64,000 nucleotides of DNA from JAGAJR01 sp048463395 (GTDB taxonomy: Bacteria > Pseudomonadota > Alphaproteobacteria > RF32 > CAG-239), in contig DBFWPL010000008.1 of the NCBI GenBank assembly GCA_048463395.1, forward strand, positions 68,487 through 132,486. The letters run 5' to 3'. The translations under genes were made by a program, and so were the position numbers. The notes below the pieces were generated by a model, which had not been told where the DNA came from, did not search any database, and was given only the letters and a program-made list of their open reading frames with translations. Positions 33,404 through 42,114 of this stretch are shown here, one piece after another. How positions within the stretch are numbered: the first letter of the stretch is position 1; each line of letters begins with the position of its first letter.

Positions 33404-34907
33404 ATTGCAAATATTCCTCAAGTTCCAACAAACCTTTATAGAAAGCTCCGCAGATTGCGTCGTAATCTTCCCAAGCGTAAGTTGTCAGGCTTAACCAGAT
33501 TATGGCGTGGAGTAATTTGATTTTTCTTTTGTCGGCTCCGGTAAACTTAAAGAAATCTTCTTCCAGTTCTTTCCAGTTGTTAGATACGATCATTAAATCT
33601 ACGCCGTCATCCGTAATTTCCAATGAAAAGTTTTTGCGGTTAAACTGATCATAGTCGCCGACAACGGAATAGTAAAGTTTGGCCCAATCATAATCTACAT
33701 CACCGTAGAGTTTTGTTTGACCGAAATAACCTCGGGGGTCAAGTAAAATCGGGCGGATGTTGTCTGTTTCTATCATCATGTTATGAAATGTACAATCTCC
33801 GTGGGTCAGATAAAATTTATCAGGATACATTTGGCGGATGTTATTGATGATTTTATCTTTTATTGCGAAAATATTTCGGCATTTTTTTCCGTTGATTGTA
33901 ATAAATTCGTCTTTTGCAAAAGGGACCAGTTCCCGTACTTTGTCCAAACGGTCAAAGGTTTTGGTTATGTAATTGTTTTCGCAGTCTTCTTTGCTGGCGT
34001 TTATCGGAGCTGTAAGTTTATGCAAGTCTTTTAACGCCGTTATGATTTTATCAAGCAGGGCTTTTTTGAAACCTTTGGTTAAAAAGGCATATTCAAAGAT
34101 GTTTTCGCCTTTTATTTTTTCCATGACCAACGGATCGTAGCCGTAAATTTTAGGAATGTTGGTGTAGCCGAGTTCCGTTACTTTTTTGTACCATACAATT
34201 TCATCTGCGGCTAATTTGCGGCCTTGTTCGTCAATAGGATATTTTAAGACAATATCTCCCTTAAATTCCATTTTGTTAAAAGGTCGGCATTTGGGTTTGT
34301 TTAATTCGTTTTGAAAATAGGAAAGCATGGTGCCGATTTCCAGTCCGCCGTACATGTTCAGACGTTCAAAAGGTATGTTTTGGGAAGATAAATAACGGAC
34401 AAATTCGCCTTCATCGGGAACATCGCTTATTTGTTGTTTGTTTTTGAAAAGAAACAATCCGGCAACACCGTTTTCCTGAGAAGGTTCTTCAATAAAAGTA
34501 TTGTTGACATAGGACCAACGACAAGGAAAATCTTTTGAAATTCCTAAATAATTTTGTGTCAAATCTTGAGGTAAGCCTACTTCGGAAAGAACAAGATCAC
34601 ACCAGATTAACATAAAAGGGGTTTCGTTTGGGAGTTTTTTCAGAGCATCCGAAATTCCGGAGCAAGTTCCTTTTTTATTGGCGTCAATGACTTCAAAATC
34701 GACTTTGGCAAAAGCTTTCAGGTATTTTTTTAACACATCTTTTTTGTAGTCGGCAATTATTTTGAATTTTGCTTGCGGATATTTTTTGAAAAGGTGAAAA
34801 ATCATCGGCAAATTGTCGACAGGAACCAGTGCTTTGGGTTTGTTGGTAGTTAATGTTTCCAGTCTGGTGCCTTTGCCGCCGGCTTGGATAATAATGTGAT
34901 TCAGCAT
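33393..34907 (-). CDS. Nucleotidyltransferase-phosphotransferase fusion protein
   Basis: 504 residues in two domains. Residues 1-230 form a sugar/choline-phosphate nucleotidyltransferase: IIIQAGGKGTRLETLTTNKP with the NTP loop and Lys, then MLIWCDLV. Residues 245-504 form an aminoglycoside/choline kinase-like domain with the catalytic loop THGDCTFHNMM and the metal motif LLDPRGYFG. One protein may thus phosphorylate and activate the same small molecule for transfer to a surface glycan, in the manner of LicA and LicC. The actual substrate is unknown. It is followed by a coupled HAD phosphatase. Confidence 0.75.
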   Translation of the reverse strand: MLNHIIIQAGGKGTRLETLTTNKPKALVPVDNLPMIFHLFKKYPQAKFKIIADYKKDVLKKYLKAFAKVDFEVIDANKKGTCSGISDALKKLPNETPFMLIWCDLVLSEVGLPQDLTQNYLGISKDFPCRWSYVNNTFIEEPSQENGVAGLFLFKNKQQISDVPDEGEFVRYLSSQNIPFERLNMYGGLEIGTMLSYFQNELNKPKCRPFNKMEFKGDIVLKYPIDEQGRKLAADEIVWYKKVTELGYTNIPKIYGYDPLVMEKIKGENIFEYAFLTKGFKKALLDKIITALKDLHKLTAPINASKEDCENNYITKTFDRLDKVRELVPFAKDEFITINGKKCRNIFAIKDKIINNIRQMYPDKFYLTHGDCTFHNMMIETDNIRPILLDPRGYFGQTKLYGDVDYDWAKLYYSVVGDYDQFNRKNFSLEITDDGVDLMIVSNNWKELEEDFFKFTGADKRKIKLLHAIIWLSLTTYAWEDYDAICGAFYKGLLELEEYLQYAG

Positions 34908-34974
34908 ATAAGTTCCCCTTTGCTCTTCATCCGAAGCGAAATGATTGCAATAAATTGCAATTAGAAATTGAGCC

Positions 34975-35031
34975 TATTTTTGTATAATTTTAATGGGGAG
35001 TCAATGCTTATTTTGTCTATGTGAGCAGATT
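34975..35031 (-). repeat. 57-bp intergenic repeat, copy 1 (promoter-like)
   Basis: Identical to 35982-36038 at 55 of 57 positions by hand alignment. On the minus strand it contains AAGCATTGACTCCC, with a TTGACT -35-like element, and TATACAAAAATA. It lies 68 bases upstream of the nucleotidyltransferase-kinase start (34907), after the GT-D gene. Confidence 0.85.
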
Positions 35032-35053
35032 GTTTTATGTGATTTTAATGTGT

Positions 35054-35950
35054 TTAGTCCGGGGCGAAGAATTTGACAGCGGTTTCCAGTTGGGAAACTT
35101 TAGCTTCTTTTAAGTACCAATCATAGGCTTTGGCAATATGACCGAAATCCAGAGCTTGATACCCTTTCAGAGCCAAATCATAAGCCAGAACGGTTGCCGT
35201 CGGACCCAAAATGATGATAATCAGCCGGTTTTTATCAATGTTGCAGGCTTGTTTCAAAATCTCGTCGTAATGTTCAAAAGCATCGGAAGCCGGAGCGTAT
35301 TGATATTTAACGGATTTGGCAAAGTCAAAAATATTGTGTTTGATTTCATCAAAGACAGATTTTCCGCAGATGATGGTTATGTCTTTGTCTTTCCATATGG
35401 AAATCATCTTATCAAAATAAGATTTGAAGTCGTAATCAATATATTTGGTGTATGCCAGCGTCATTTCGGCAGGATAAAATACTGAGTTCGGAGAAGTGTA
35501 TTTTCTGACGATTTCATCATATTTGTTGGCAAAGTTACGGGAAAAATGGCGGTTAAATTTGTTGGTATTTTCCCGGTCGGAATAATAGCTCTCCGGTATT
35601 GCCACCATAATTTCAGGTTTTTGTGAAGAGAGCACTTCAATTAAGCGTTTGGAGAGTTTAGGTGAAGCTTTTTGAAACGGGATGTTTTGACCGATACACA
35701 GGTTTAATTCTCCGTCGCCGAAACGGCAGAGACTGGCTTTATCCTTGTTTATTTTTTCAATACATTCGTCAATGCCTTTTATTTGCGGCGGGCACATTTT
35801 GCCAAGGCTGGCAATGACTTCATATTTATAATTATCGAGAATTTCGTTGAGATAATCCAGAGAAACGGAGTTTTGTGTTTTTTTGTGGTCTTTTTGCAGA
35901 TCAACTTTAAACAATATATAAAGGTTTTTAAAAAAACGTCCGAAGTTCAT
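35054..35950 (-). CDS. GT-D fold glycosyltransferase (DUF1792 family)
   Basis: 298 residues. The family mark SLCRFGDGELNLCIG lies near residue 75, where DGE replaces the usual DxD metal motif. Later segments IICGKSVFDE and IIIILGPTATVLAYDLALKG fit the Rossmann-like fold, and YQALDFGHIAKAYDWY is a conserved C-terminal piece. Members add hexoses to protein or polysaccharide glycans. It lies between two copies of a 57-bp promoter-like repeat, so it may be expressed as its own unit. Confidence 0.85.
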   Translation of the reverse strand: MNFGRFFKNLYILFKVDLQKDHKKTQNSVSLDYLNEILDNYKYEVIASLGKMCPPQIKGIDECIEKINKDKASLCRFGDGELNLCIGQNIPFQKASPKLSKRLIEVLSSQKPEIMVAIPESYYSDRENTNKFNRHFSRNFANKYDEIVRKYTSPNSVFYPAEMTLAYTKYIDYDFKSYFDKMISIWKDKDITIICGKSVFDEIKHNIFDFAKSVKYQYAPASDAFEHYDEILKQACNIDKNRLIIIILGPTATVLAYDLALKGYQALDFGHIAKAYDWYLKEAKVSQLETAVKFFAPD

Positions 35951-35981
35951 GGTTCTTTATCCAAAAATATTCAATTGGACG

Positions 35982-36038
35982 TATTTTTGTATACTTTTAA
36001 TAGGGAGTCAATGCTTATTTTGTCTATGTGAGCAGATT
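35982..36038 (-). repeat. 57-bp intergenic repeat, copy 2 (promoter-like)
   Basis: Second copy, 32 bases upstream of the GT-D gene (start 35950). Its other edge coincides with the stop codon of the gene at 36037-36804. See copy 1 for content. Confidence 0.85.
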
Positions 36039-36804
36039 ACAGCTTGAAATGCTTTTTTATTTTTTTTCGCCACGGACGGTATGGCACGAACAGGCAGATT
36101 GTTTTTACCAAGGCTTTTTTGCCGGAAGCCAGAAATTTTCGTTTCAATTGTCCTTTGCATTTTAATTTTTGGAAAACAGGCATACAGTTTTTTATGTCGC
36201 CCATAGTCAGTTCGTTTCCGTCTTTATCGAATCCTTGAGTTTTCATCCGGATTTTGGTTATAAACGGTAAAGGATGAGAGATTTCTTTTTCTCCGGCAGA
36301 TTTAGAATCGTCATTTTCCATGAGTAAGAAGTCCGGATGAGATTTGAATTTTTCGTGTATGCGGGAGCAAAGTTCAATATCTTTTTCCGTAATGTCTTTA
36401 TTGTTTCTTGAGAACCATAGCAACAGGATTTTTTGTTCAGAATCGAGGTTGTCCAGAAAGCGTTTGCAACGACGGTTGTATTTTTCTTTTACTTCAGGAA
36501 AACTTGTTTCTAAAGGAACATCTTTGGAAAAATCATGAAAGTAATAAAAGCCGTTAGAGGTGTTTTCATAATAGTCGCAAAGCTCATCGTTGAACATTTT
36601 CGGGTCTTTGGGCAGGAATTTTAAGTCCCCGATTTCCAGAAAATGTTCAAAACGGTTGAGAATCAGGTTCATTCTGGTTTCAAAATCCGCATGAGTCAGC
36701 CAGTCAAAAGGACCGGATGTGCTCCTGAGTTTGTTTTTCAGCATATACATTGAACAGCCGCAATCGGCTCCGACGGAATAAATCAAATCATATTTTTCAG
36801 ACAT
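36037..36804 (-). CDS. DUF1796 papain-like putative cysteine peptidase
   Basis: 255 residues. The N-terminus LIYSVGADCGCSMYMLKNKL with STSGPFDWL is typical of the DUF1796 family, with a candidate nucleophilic Cys at position 15 or 17. A later FLLMENDDSK and LLLWFSRN fit its core. The C-terminus carries the basic motif VPYRPWRKKIKKHFKL seen in neighbours. The family is predicted to be papain-like, but its role in glycan clusters is not known. It starts one base after the GT4 gene ends, so the two are coupled. Confidence 0.75.
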   Translation of the reverse strand: MSEKYDLIYSVGADCGCSMYMLKNKLRSTSGPFDWLTHADFETRMNLILNRFEHFLEIGDLKFLPKDPKMFNDELCDYYENTSNGFYYFHDFSKDVPLETSFPEVKEKYNRRCKRFLDNLDSEQKILLLWFSRNNKDITEKDIELCSRIHEKFKSHPDFLLMENDDSKSAGEKEISHPLPFITKIRMKTQGFDKDGNELTMGDIKNCMPVFQKLKCKGQLKRKFLASGKKALVKTICLFVPYRPWRKKIKKHFKL

Positions 36805-36805
36805 A

Positions 36806-38044
36806 TTACACCTTTTGCCGGGCAGGGAAAACTTTGTTAATGGTGTTCATGAAGTTTTGCTCGTAAACTTCATTGGTGGAGGTTTGTAAAAACAGCTTTC
36901 TGGAAAGTGCCCCCATTTCAGGAATCTTATCAGCATTCCGGATTATCCGGAGCATTTTATCCGCCAAGTCGTCAATGTCGCCGGTGTGGGTAATAAAGCC
37001 GTTGTTTCCTTCGTTAATAAGGTAAGCAGTACCTACGTTTGAACTGATAATCAGCGGTTTGCCGAGCATGGCGGCTTCAATGGCAACGAGAGGATTACAG
37101 TCGTCTCTTGACGGAACCAGAAAAACGTCCATCTCCCGAAAAGTTTCAAACTTTTGTTTTTGGTCGGAAATGGTCGGATGCCAGAAAATGTCCGGATGAT
37201 TTTTATATTGCTCATAAGTCGGGGCGGCACTGTCGGTTATATTCCCGATAACGTGCAGTTCCGCGGTGTTTTCCGGAAGTTTGGCAAAAGCGGCACAGCA
37301 GACGTCAATTCCTTTGCGGAGCGACATTGCCCCGATGATGGTAAACTTGACGGGACTTTGTGCCTGTCGTTTGGTTTCTTTGTAAGAATCATCGGCGGAA
37401 TTATGGCAAATGTTGATTTCCGAATTAGTAAATTCTTTAATGAATTGTGCCGAGTATTCGCTCGGGGTCAGTATCTTTTTGACGCGAGCGAGGGATGTTT
37501 TGATGTCCGGATCCATTTGGACATGGTCATAGAGATTTTTAGCCTCGTGAATATAAAGCAAAGTCGGCAGGATGTTTTGTAATTTCAGGGCTTCGGCATG
37601 GGTCAGTATTGTGTTGCAGATACAGGCATCAAAAGGCCGGCACAAGGTTGAGAGCAGTTCTTCAGGCAGAATGCTTATGTTGCCGAGCAAGGCAAAAGGG
37701 ATGTTTTCTTGAATAAACGTTTCTTTCAGAGGGCCGTCCGTCAGAGAGAGAACGGCGGGAGCGTATCCGTGTTTTTTCAGAATACGGGCAACTTTCAACA
37801 ACACCAGCGGAGCTCCAGTAAAAGAGCAATCCGGCGTGATTAAGAGAATCCGCGGAGATTTTGTGTTTTGTTCGACTTGTTTTACAAAAGAGGCGACAGT
37901 CTCAGCTGATAAAGGAAGATTTAAATTCAAAAGTCTACGGTATCGGTTGCGGCGGCTGCGAAATTTTTCTTTTGAGATAAAGTGCAGGGTTCTAAGCAGC
38001 TTGTTTCCGGTAAGCAGGCTTTGATAGTGTAGTTTTTGGAACAT
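36806..38044 (-). CDS. Glycosyltransferase family 4
   Basis: 412 residues from the ATG at 38044, which has GGGAGA six bases upstream; the frame reaches 38071 but without a ribosome-binding site. GT-B fold: an N-terminal domain with FTGAPLVLLKVARILKKHG, a middle joint KFTIIGAMSLRKGID, and the GT4 donor site MDVFLVPSRDDCNPLVAIEA with the EX7E-like acidic residues. It probably transfers a sugar to the growing surface glycan in the cytoplasm. It leads the minus-strand half of the glycan cluster. Confidence 0.9.
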   Translation of the reverse strand: MFQKLHYQSLLTGNKLLRTLHFISKEKFRSRRNRYRRLLNLNLPLSAETVASFVKQVEQNTKSPRILLITPDCSFTGAPLVLLKVARILKKHGYAPAVLSLTDGPLKETFIQENIPFALLGNISILPEELLSTLCRPFDACICNTILTHAEALKLQNILPTLLYIHEAKNLYDHVQMDPDIKTSLARVKKILTPSEYSAQFIKEFTNSEINICHNSADDSYKETKRQAQSPVKFTIIGAMSLRKGIDVCCAAFAKLPENTAELHVIGNITDSAAPTYEQYKNHPDIFWHPTISDQKQKFETFREMDVFLVPSRDDCNPLVAIEAAMLGKPLIISSNVGTAYLINEGNNGFITHTGDIDDLADKMLRIIRNADKIPEMGALSRKLFLQTSTNEVYEQNFMNTINKVFPARQKV

Positions 38045-38185
38045 TTTATTTCTCCCGATTTTTTTCATCATATAAGACGGGAACGAAATGTAAATCTCTT
38101 TGACAAAAATATCCCATAAAGAGGGTTGATATTTTGGGGTTTATTCTTTAAGGTATTTTCTGTCTTTGATTTTAAGGGAGCGAAA

Positions 38186-39166
38186 ATGCCTAAAGTTACG
38201 GTGCTTATGCCGGTTTATAATACCAAGGAGGAATACCTAAGGGAAACAATCGACAGTATTTTAACCCAAACATTTACAGATTTTGAGTTTTTGATTATCA
38301 ATGACGCTTCGACGGACAAACGAGTTCGGGAAGTGGTACTCTCTTATGATGATGACAGAATAGTGTATGTCGAGAACGAAAAGAATCTGGGAATTTCCGA
38401 GAGTTCTAACAAGGGGATAGCCTTGGCTAAAGGAGAATATGTCGCCCGACAGGATCACGACGATATTTCTCTGCCTAAACGTTTGGAGAAGGAAGTTCGC
38501 TATCTTGACGAACATCTGGATGTCGGTGTTTGTTCTTGTTGGTTTGAAATGTTTCCGAAAAAGAAAATTACCAAATATCCGTATAAAAACAATGATATTA
38601 AAGAAATGTTGTTTTTAACCGGAGATCCGATTTGTCATCCCGCTTCAATGATACGGAAAGGCGTTTTGGTTGAAAATAGCGTTTTATACAAAGACGAATA
38701 CCGTTATGCCGAAGATTACGCCCTTTGGGTGGATTTGGCGGATAAGACGAATTTTTATAATCTTCCCGAAATTCTATTTAAATATCGCTGGTCAGGGGAA
38801 AATGCCTCGGTTACTTCCGGCGACGTGCAGCGTAAAAACGCGTTTAACATCCGTTTGAACGGATTAAAATCCTTATTGGGCGGAATGTCTGAAAAAGAAG
38901 AGGCCGTGTGTGTTAAAGTGTATGAAAAGAAAAAAATCACAACCGATGAACTTCTTGTTGTCGGAAAAATGTTGAAACGCACAGAAAACCGAGCCGATAA
39001 GCCGTGGAAGAAGAATGTTTGGCGGTTGTTTTATCAGAAAGCTTTACGCTTGACTATTTATGACGGCAATTTATTATCAGTTATGGGAAACGGCGAAAGC
39101 CTGTCTTTGCCGTGTTTTCTAAAAGCCTTTTATTTTGTTAAGGTCTGGCTTAAATCTGTTTTGTGA
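38186..39166 (+). CDS. Glycosyltransferase family 2
   Basis: 326 residues from the ATG at 38186 (AAGGGAG five bases upstream). GT-A fold: PKVTVLMPVYNTKEEYLRE, LIINDASTDKRVREV, then the metal-binding VARQDHDDISLPKRL and later YRYAEDYALWVDLA with the catalytic Asp. It is probably a cytoplasmic transferase for the surface polymer. It starts the plus-strand half of the cluster, divergent from the GT4 gene. Confidence 0.93.
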   Translation: MPKVTVLMPVYNTKEEYLRETIDSILTQTFTDFEFLIINDASTDKRVREVVLSYDDDRIVYVENEKNLGISESSNKGIALAKGEYVARQDHDDISLPKRLEKEVRYLDEHLDVGVCSCWFEMFPKKKITKYPYKNNDIKEMLFLTGDPICHPASMIRKGVLVENSVLYKDEYRYAEDYALWVDLADKTNFYNLPEILFKYRWSGENASVTSGDVQRKNAFNIRLNGLKSLLGGMSEKEEAVCVKVYEKKKITTDELLVVGKMLKRTENRADKPWKKNVWRLFYQKALRLTIYDGNLLSVMGNGESLSLPCFLKAFYFVKVWLKSVL

Positions 39167-39177
39167 AGGATATCTTT

Positions 39178-40344
39178 ATGTTTGAAAAAATATTCCGGTT
39201 GTTTTTGAAGCTTGTAACACCTTTGTTTATTTGGGACAGAGAAAAGAGAAAGGATTTTGTCCGCCATGTTTCCCGATTTAAATTTTCTTTTTGTTCCATT
39301 CCCCAATACAAGGCTTTGATGTCAAAACCGATAAAAAACAAGAGTGTGCTGATTATTGAACCGAATGATTTTCACGGGGAGGTTATTCTCGGGTATGCCG
39401 AATATTTTACCATGCTGGGGTATGATGTTGATATTATCGTAACACCGAATCAGATGAAAACCAATCCGTTTAATTTGTGTGAACTTGAAAATGTCCGTTG
39501 GTTTGCCATTAATGAAGTATTTTTCAAAAAAATCCTTTCTTCCCCAAAGGCAAAAGAGTATTCCTTTGTGCTCTTCTCTTCCGTAGACGGTATGCACGGT
39601 TCCGTGGTGCGTTACGTGGATAACAAGATGTATCATAGGACTTTGGCAGTTCTGCATAATAAAGTGCATTTGGAGAAGGCTGACAATAAAATGTTGTATG
39701 ATGACAGCAAGCTTTTGGTGTTGCGTAATTTTTCCAATGACAATAAACTGTTTGAAGTTAATCCTCATTATTTCGGCAAGGTTACTCCTCAACCACGCAA
39801 TAAAACCATTAATTTTGTAACCGTAGGGCTTTTGGATCCGAAAAGAAGAAACGGTTCTCTGATTGCCGACGCTATTCGGTATCTGACGGACAATGGTTTC
39901 AGAGATTTTAAAATAACGGTTATCTGCCGTCGGAAAATGGGAAAATTCCCTAAAGAAGCCGCTCCGTATCTGGATGTTAAAGTTGGATTGAAGTATGACG
40001 CGATGTATAAAGAGTTGGAAAAGGCGGATTACTTTCTGCCGCTTCTGGATCCGACCAACGAAGGGCAGAGAGAGTATTTGTCTTTGCTTTCCACCGGATC
40101 CGTGCAGTTGATTTTGGGCTTTTTGTGTCCGGCTGTTATTAATGAGGAATTTGCTGCGGCTTATGGTTTTGATGAGCAAAATGCCATTTTATATAAAGAC
40201 AATAATTTGGCAGAGGCGATGTTGAGGGCTGTTTGGCAGAGTAATGATGATTATAAGCAGATGAAAGCCAATTTATTGGAATTGTCGGATACCAAAAAAG
40301 AGAGTTCTCTTAACAATCTCAGAAAAGTTTTGGTCGGAGAATAG
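39178..40344 (+). CDS. Putative GT-B glycosyltransferase
   Basis: 388 residues from the ATG at 39178 (AAGGA seven bases upstream, overlapping the end of the GT2 gene). The centre has VTVGLLDPKRRNGSLIADAI, similar to the start of a GT4 nucleotide-binding domain, and the C-terminal ADYFLPLLDPTNEGQREYLS resembles the donor site. The first 140 residues are divergent. Donor and acceptor cannot be told. It lies between a GT2 and a GT8 gene in the same operon. Confidence 0.65.
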   Translation: MFEKIFRLFLKLVTPLFIWDREKRKDFVRHVSRFKFSFCSIPQYKALMSKPIKNKSVLIIEPNDFHGEVILGYAEYFTMLGYDVDIIVTPNQMKTNPFNLCELENVRWFAINEVFFKKILSSPKAKEYSFVLFSSVDGMHGSVVRYVDNKMYHRTLAVLHNKVHLEKADNKMLYDDSKLLVLRNFSNDNKLFEVNPHYFGKVTPQPRNKTINFVTVGLLDPKRRNGSLIADAIRYLTDNGFRDFKITVICRRKMGKFPKEAAPYLDVKVGLKYDAMYKELEKADYFLPLLDPTNEGQREYLSLLSTGSVQLILGFLCPAVINEEFAAAYGFDEQNAILYKDNNLAEAMLRAVWQSNDDYKQMKANLLELSDTKKESSLNNLRKVLVGE

Positions 40345-40346
40345 CC

Positions 40347-41312
40347 GTGGTTAATGTTGTTCCTGTCGTTTTTTGCTTTGACGATAATTTTAAGGTACCG
40401 TCCTGGGTAGCTGTGAAATCGTTGATTGACAATGCCTTTAATGAAACTTTTTATGATATTTATATCGTCTATTCCCGTTTGAATGAGGAGAATATAAAGG
40501 CTTTTTCTTCTTTGAAAACCAATCGTTGCAATATTAATTTTATAAAAATAGACAATTCCCGTTTTGACGATATGCCGAAATCCGAGGCATGGCCGTATGA
40601 GGTTTATTATCGTCTGATTATTCCGGAACTTCTGCCTCAATATGACAAAGTTATTTATTCCGATGTTGACGTGATGTTTAAGGGAGATTTGTCCGGCTTA
40701 TATAATGAGGATATTTCCGAATATCAGGTGGCGGCGGTTCCTGCGGAAAGAAAAGACGAAACCGACGGTATTCATCAGCATTTTTCCGAATACGGCAATG
40801 AGTTTGTGTATATGTCGGGCTTTATGTTTCTGAATACAAAGCGGATGAGAGAAGAAAAGACTGTCGCAAAGTTTTTTGAGAATATGAGAAAGTATGAAAA
40901 ACGGCTGAAAATGTTTGATTTGGAAGTTTTCAACCTTTCTTGCGATAAGATCAAACCGGTCGGTTTTGAATATTGTGTGTTGGAAAATACATATTACGGG
41001 GATTATAAAAAAGCTCCGGAATATCGTTTTCTGAAAAATGTTTTTAGTGATGAAGAGCTGGTTCGGGCAAAAGAACTTCCCAAAATCGTCCATTATGCCG
41101 GAGGAAGAGTGAAAATGTGGAAAAAAATTTCTCCTGATCCGGAATATAAGAATTATATTCTTTCTGCACCGTTTGCCGATGAATATTTAAAACGCATCAG
41201 AATGAAGAAAGTAATGAAACTTTTAAATCCGTTATGGTGGGTTTTGAGTAAAGTTGCTCCGGTCAAAAAACAGCGGAAGAAGTTTAAAAATATTCTGAGA
41301 GGAAATTATTAA
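40347..41312 (+). CDS. Glycosyltransferase family 8
   Basis: 321 residues beginning with GTG or ATG-like codon at 40347 three bases after the previous stop. The GT8 pattern is clear: PVVFCFDDNFKVPSWVAVKS, the metal motif KVIYSDVDVMFKGDLSGLY with DVD, FMFLNTKRMR, and the HYAGGRVKMWK segment that closes the site. The C-terminus carries APVKKQRKKFKNIL, the basic motif shared in this cluster. It probably adds a hexose to an LPS core or capsule intermediate. Confidence 0.9.
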   Translation: MVNVVPVVFCFDDNFKVPSWVAVKSLIDNAFNETFYDIYIVYSRLNEENIKAFSSLKTNRCNINFIKIDNSRFDDMPKSEAWPYEVYYRLIIPELLPQYDKVIYSDVDVMFKGDLSGLYNEDISEYQVAAVPAERKDETDGIHQHFSEYGNEFVYMSGFMFLNTKRMREEKTVAKFFENMRKYEKRLKMFDLEVFNLSCDKIKPVGFEYCVLENTYYGDYKKAPEYRFLKNVFSDEELVRAKELPKIVHYAGGRVKMWKKISPDPEYKNYILSAPFADEYLKRIRMKKVMKLLNPLWWVLSKVAPVKKQRKKFKNILRGNY

Positions 41313-41315
41313 AAG

Positions 41316-41340
41316 AAAAGCCGGAATAATCCGACTTTTT
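41316..41340. terminator. Bidirectional hairpin terminator
   Basis: AAAAGCCGGA pairs with TCCGACTTTT (one weak pair) around ATAA. It lies between convergent genes. Confidence 0.6.
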
Positions 41341-41341
41341 G

Positions 41342-41962
41342 CTATTTGAGGTAATCTTTATATCCTTCTTTACGGATGAGTTTCCAATCCATGGTTTCTT
41401 TATAAGGGTTGTTTTTGATAATTTCCTTGTATTTTTCCTTATCTCTCCAACCGATGATTTTGGCAGGGTTTCCGCCGACGATGGCACAAGACGGAACGCT
41501 TTTGCAGACAACGCTTCCGGCAGCGACAATCGCCCCCTCTTCAATACGGCAGCCGGCGAGAATGATAGATTTCATGCCAATCCAGACGTTATCTCCGATA
41601 AACACGTCCTGAGCGATGGAGTAATCATCAAAAGGAACCATGGTGTCGCTTTGATAATTGTGATTCAGCGTAATGATGGTTACATGTTCGGCCAAGGCAC
41701 AATTGTTGCCGATATCAACATTACCGGTGGCGTAAATGGTGTTATAACTGCCGATGTAACAGTTGTCGCCTACGGAAATGTTTTGAGGTTCGTAAAGTTT
41801 GGCATCTTTACGGATGACGCTGCCGGAGCCGACATGTTTGAGTTTGTGAAAGTTGGGGTTCTTGTCCAGTTCGCCAAGCGTTCTCATTTTACGGCGGAGC
41901 TTCTTGGAAGGAAGAATGACGGACAGAATTTTACATGTTATTCTTAATGCTTTGTTTGGCAT
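41342..41962 (-). CDS. Hexapeptide-repeat acyltransferase
   Basis: 206 residues from the ATG at 41962. Left-handed beta-helix repeats run from about residue 55 (SVGDNCYIGSYNTIYA) to GAIVAAGSVVCKSVP, with the acetyl-CoA site IVGGNPAKIIGWR. The catalytic His is probably in LNHNYQSD. The N-terminus carries the basic motif LPSKKLRRKMR shared with neighbours. It should acetylate a sugar of the surface glycan. It is transcribed towards the GT8 gene. Confidence 0.9.
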   Translation of the reverse strand: MPNKALRITCKILSVILPSKKLRRKMRTLGELDKNPNFHKLKHVGSGSVIRKDAKLYEPQNISVGDNCYIGSYNTIYATGNVDIGNNCALAEHVTIITLNHNYQSDTMVPFDDYSIAQDVFIGDNVWIGMKSIILAGCRIEEGAIVAAGSVVCKSVPSCAIVGGNPAKIIGWRDKEKYKEIIKNNPYKETMDWKLIRKEGYKDYLK

Positions 41963-42114
41963 TCTTTTTCTCAAAAGTTAAAGTTTATTTATCTAAAACT
42001 ATTGATGTTTGGAAGGTTTGTCAATATTTCATAAGGGGTGTTTTGAATTTGTTAATTTATTTATGTTAACATCCGGCATAATGGAATCGGAATTTTGTGA
42101 AGGAAAAGAATGTT

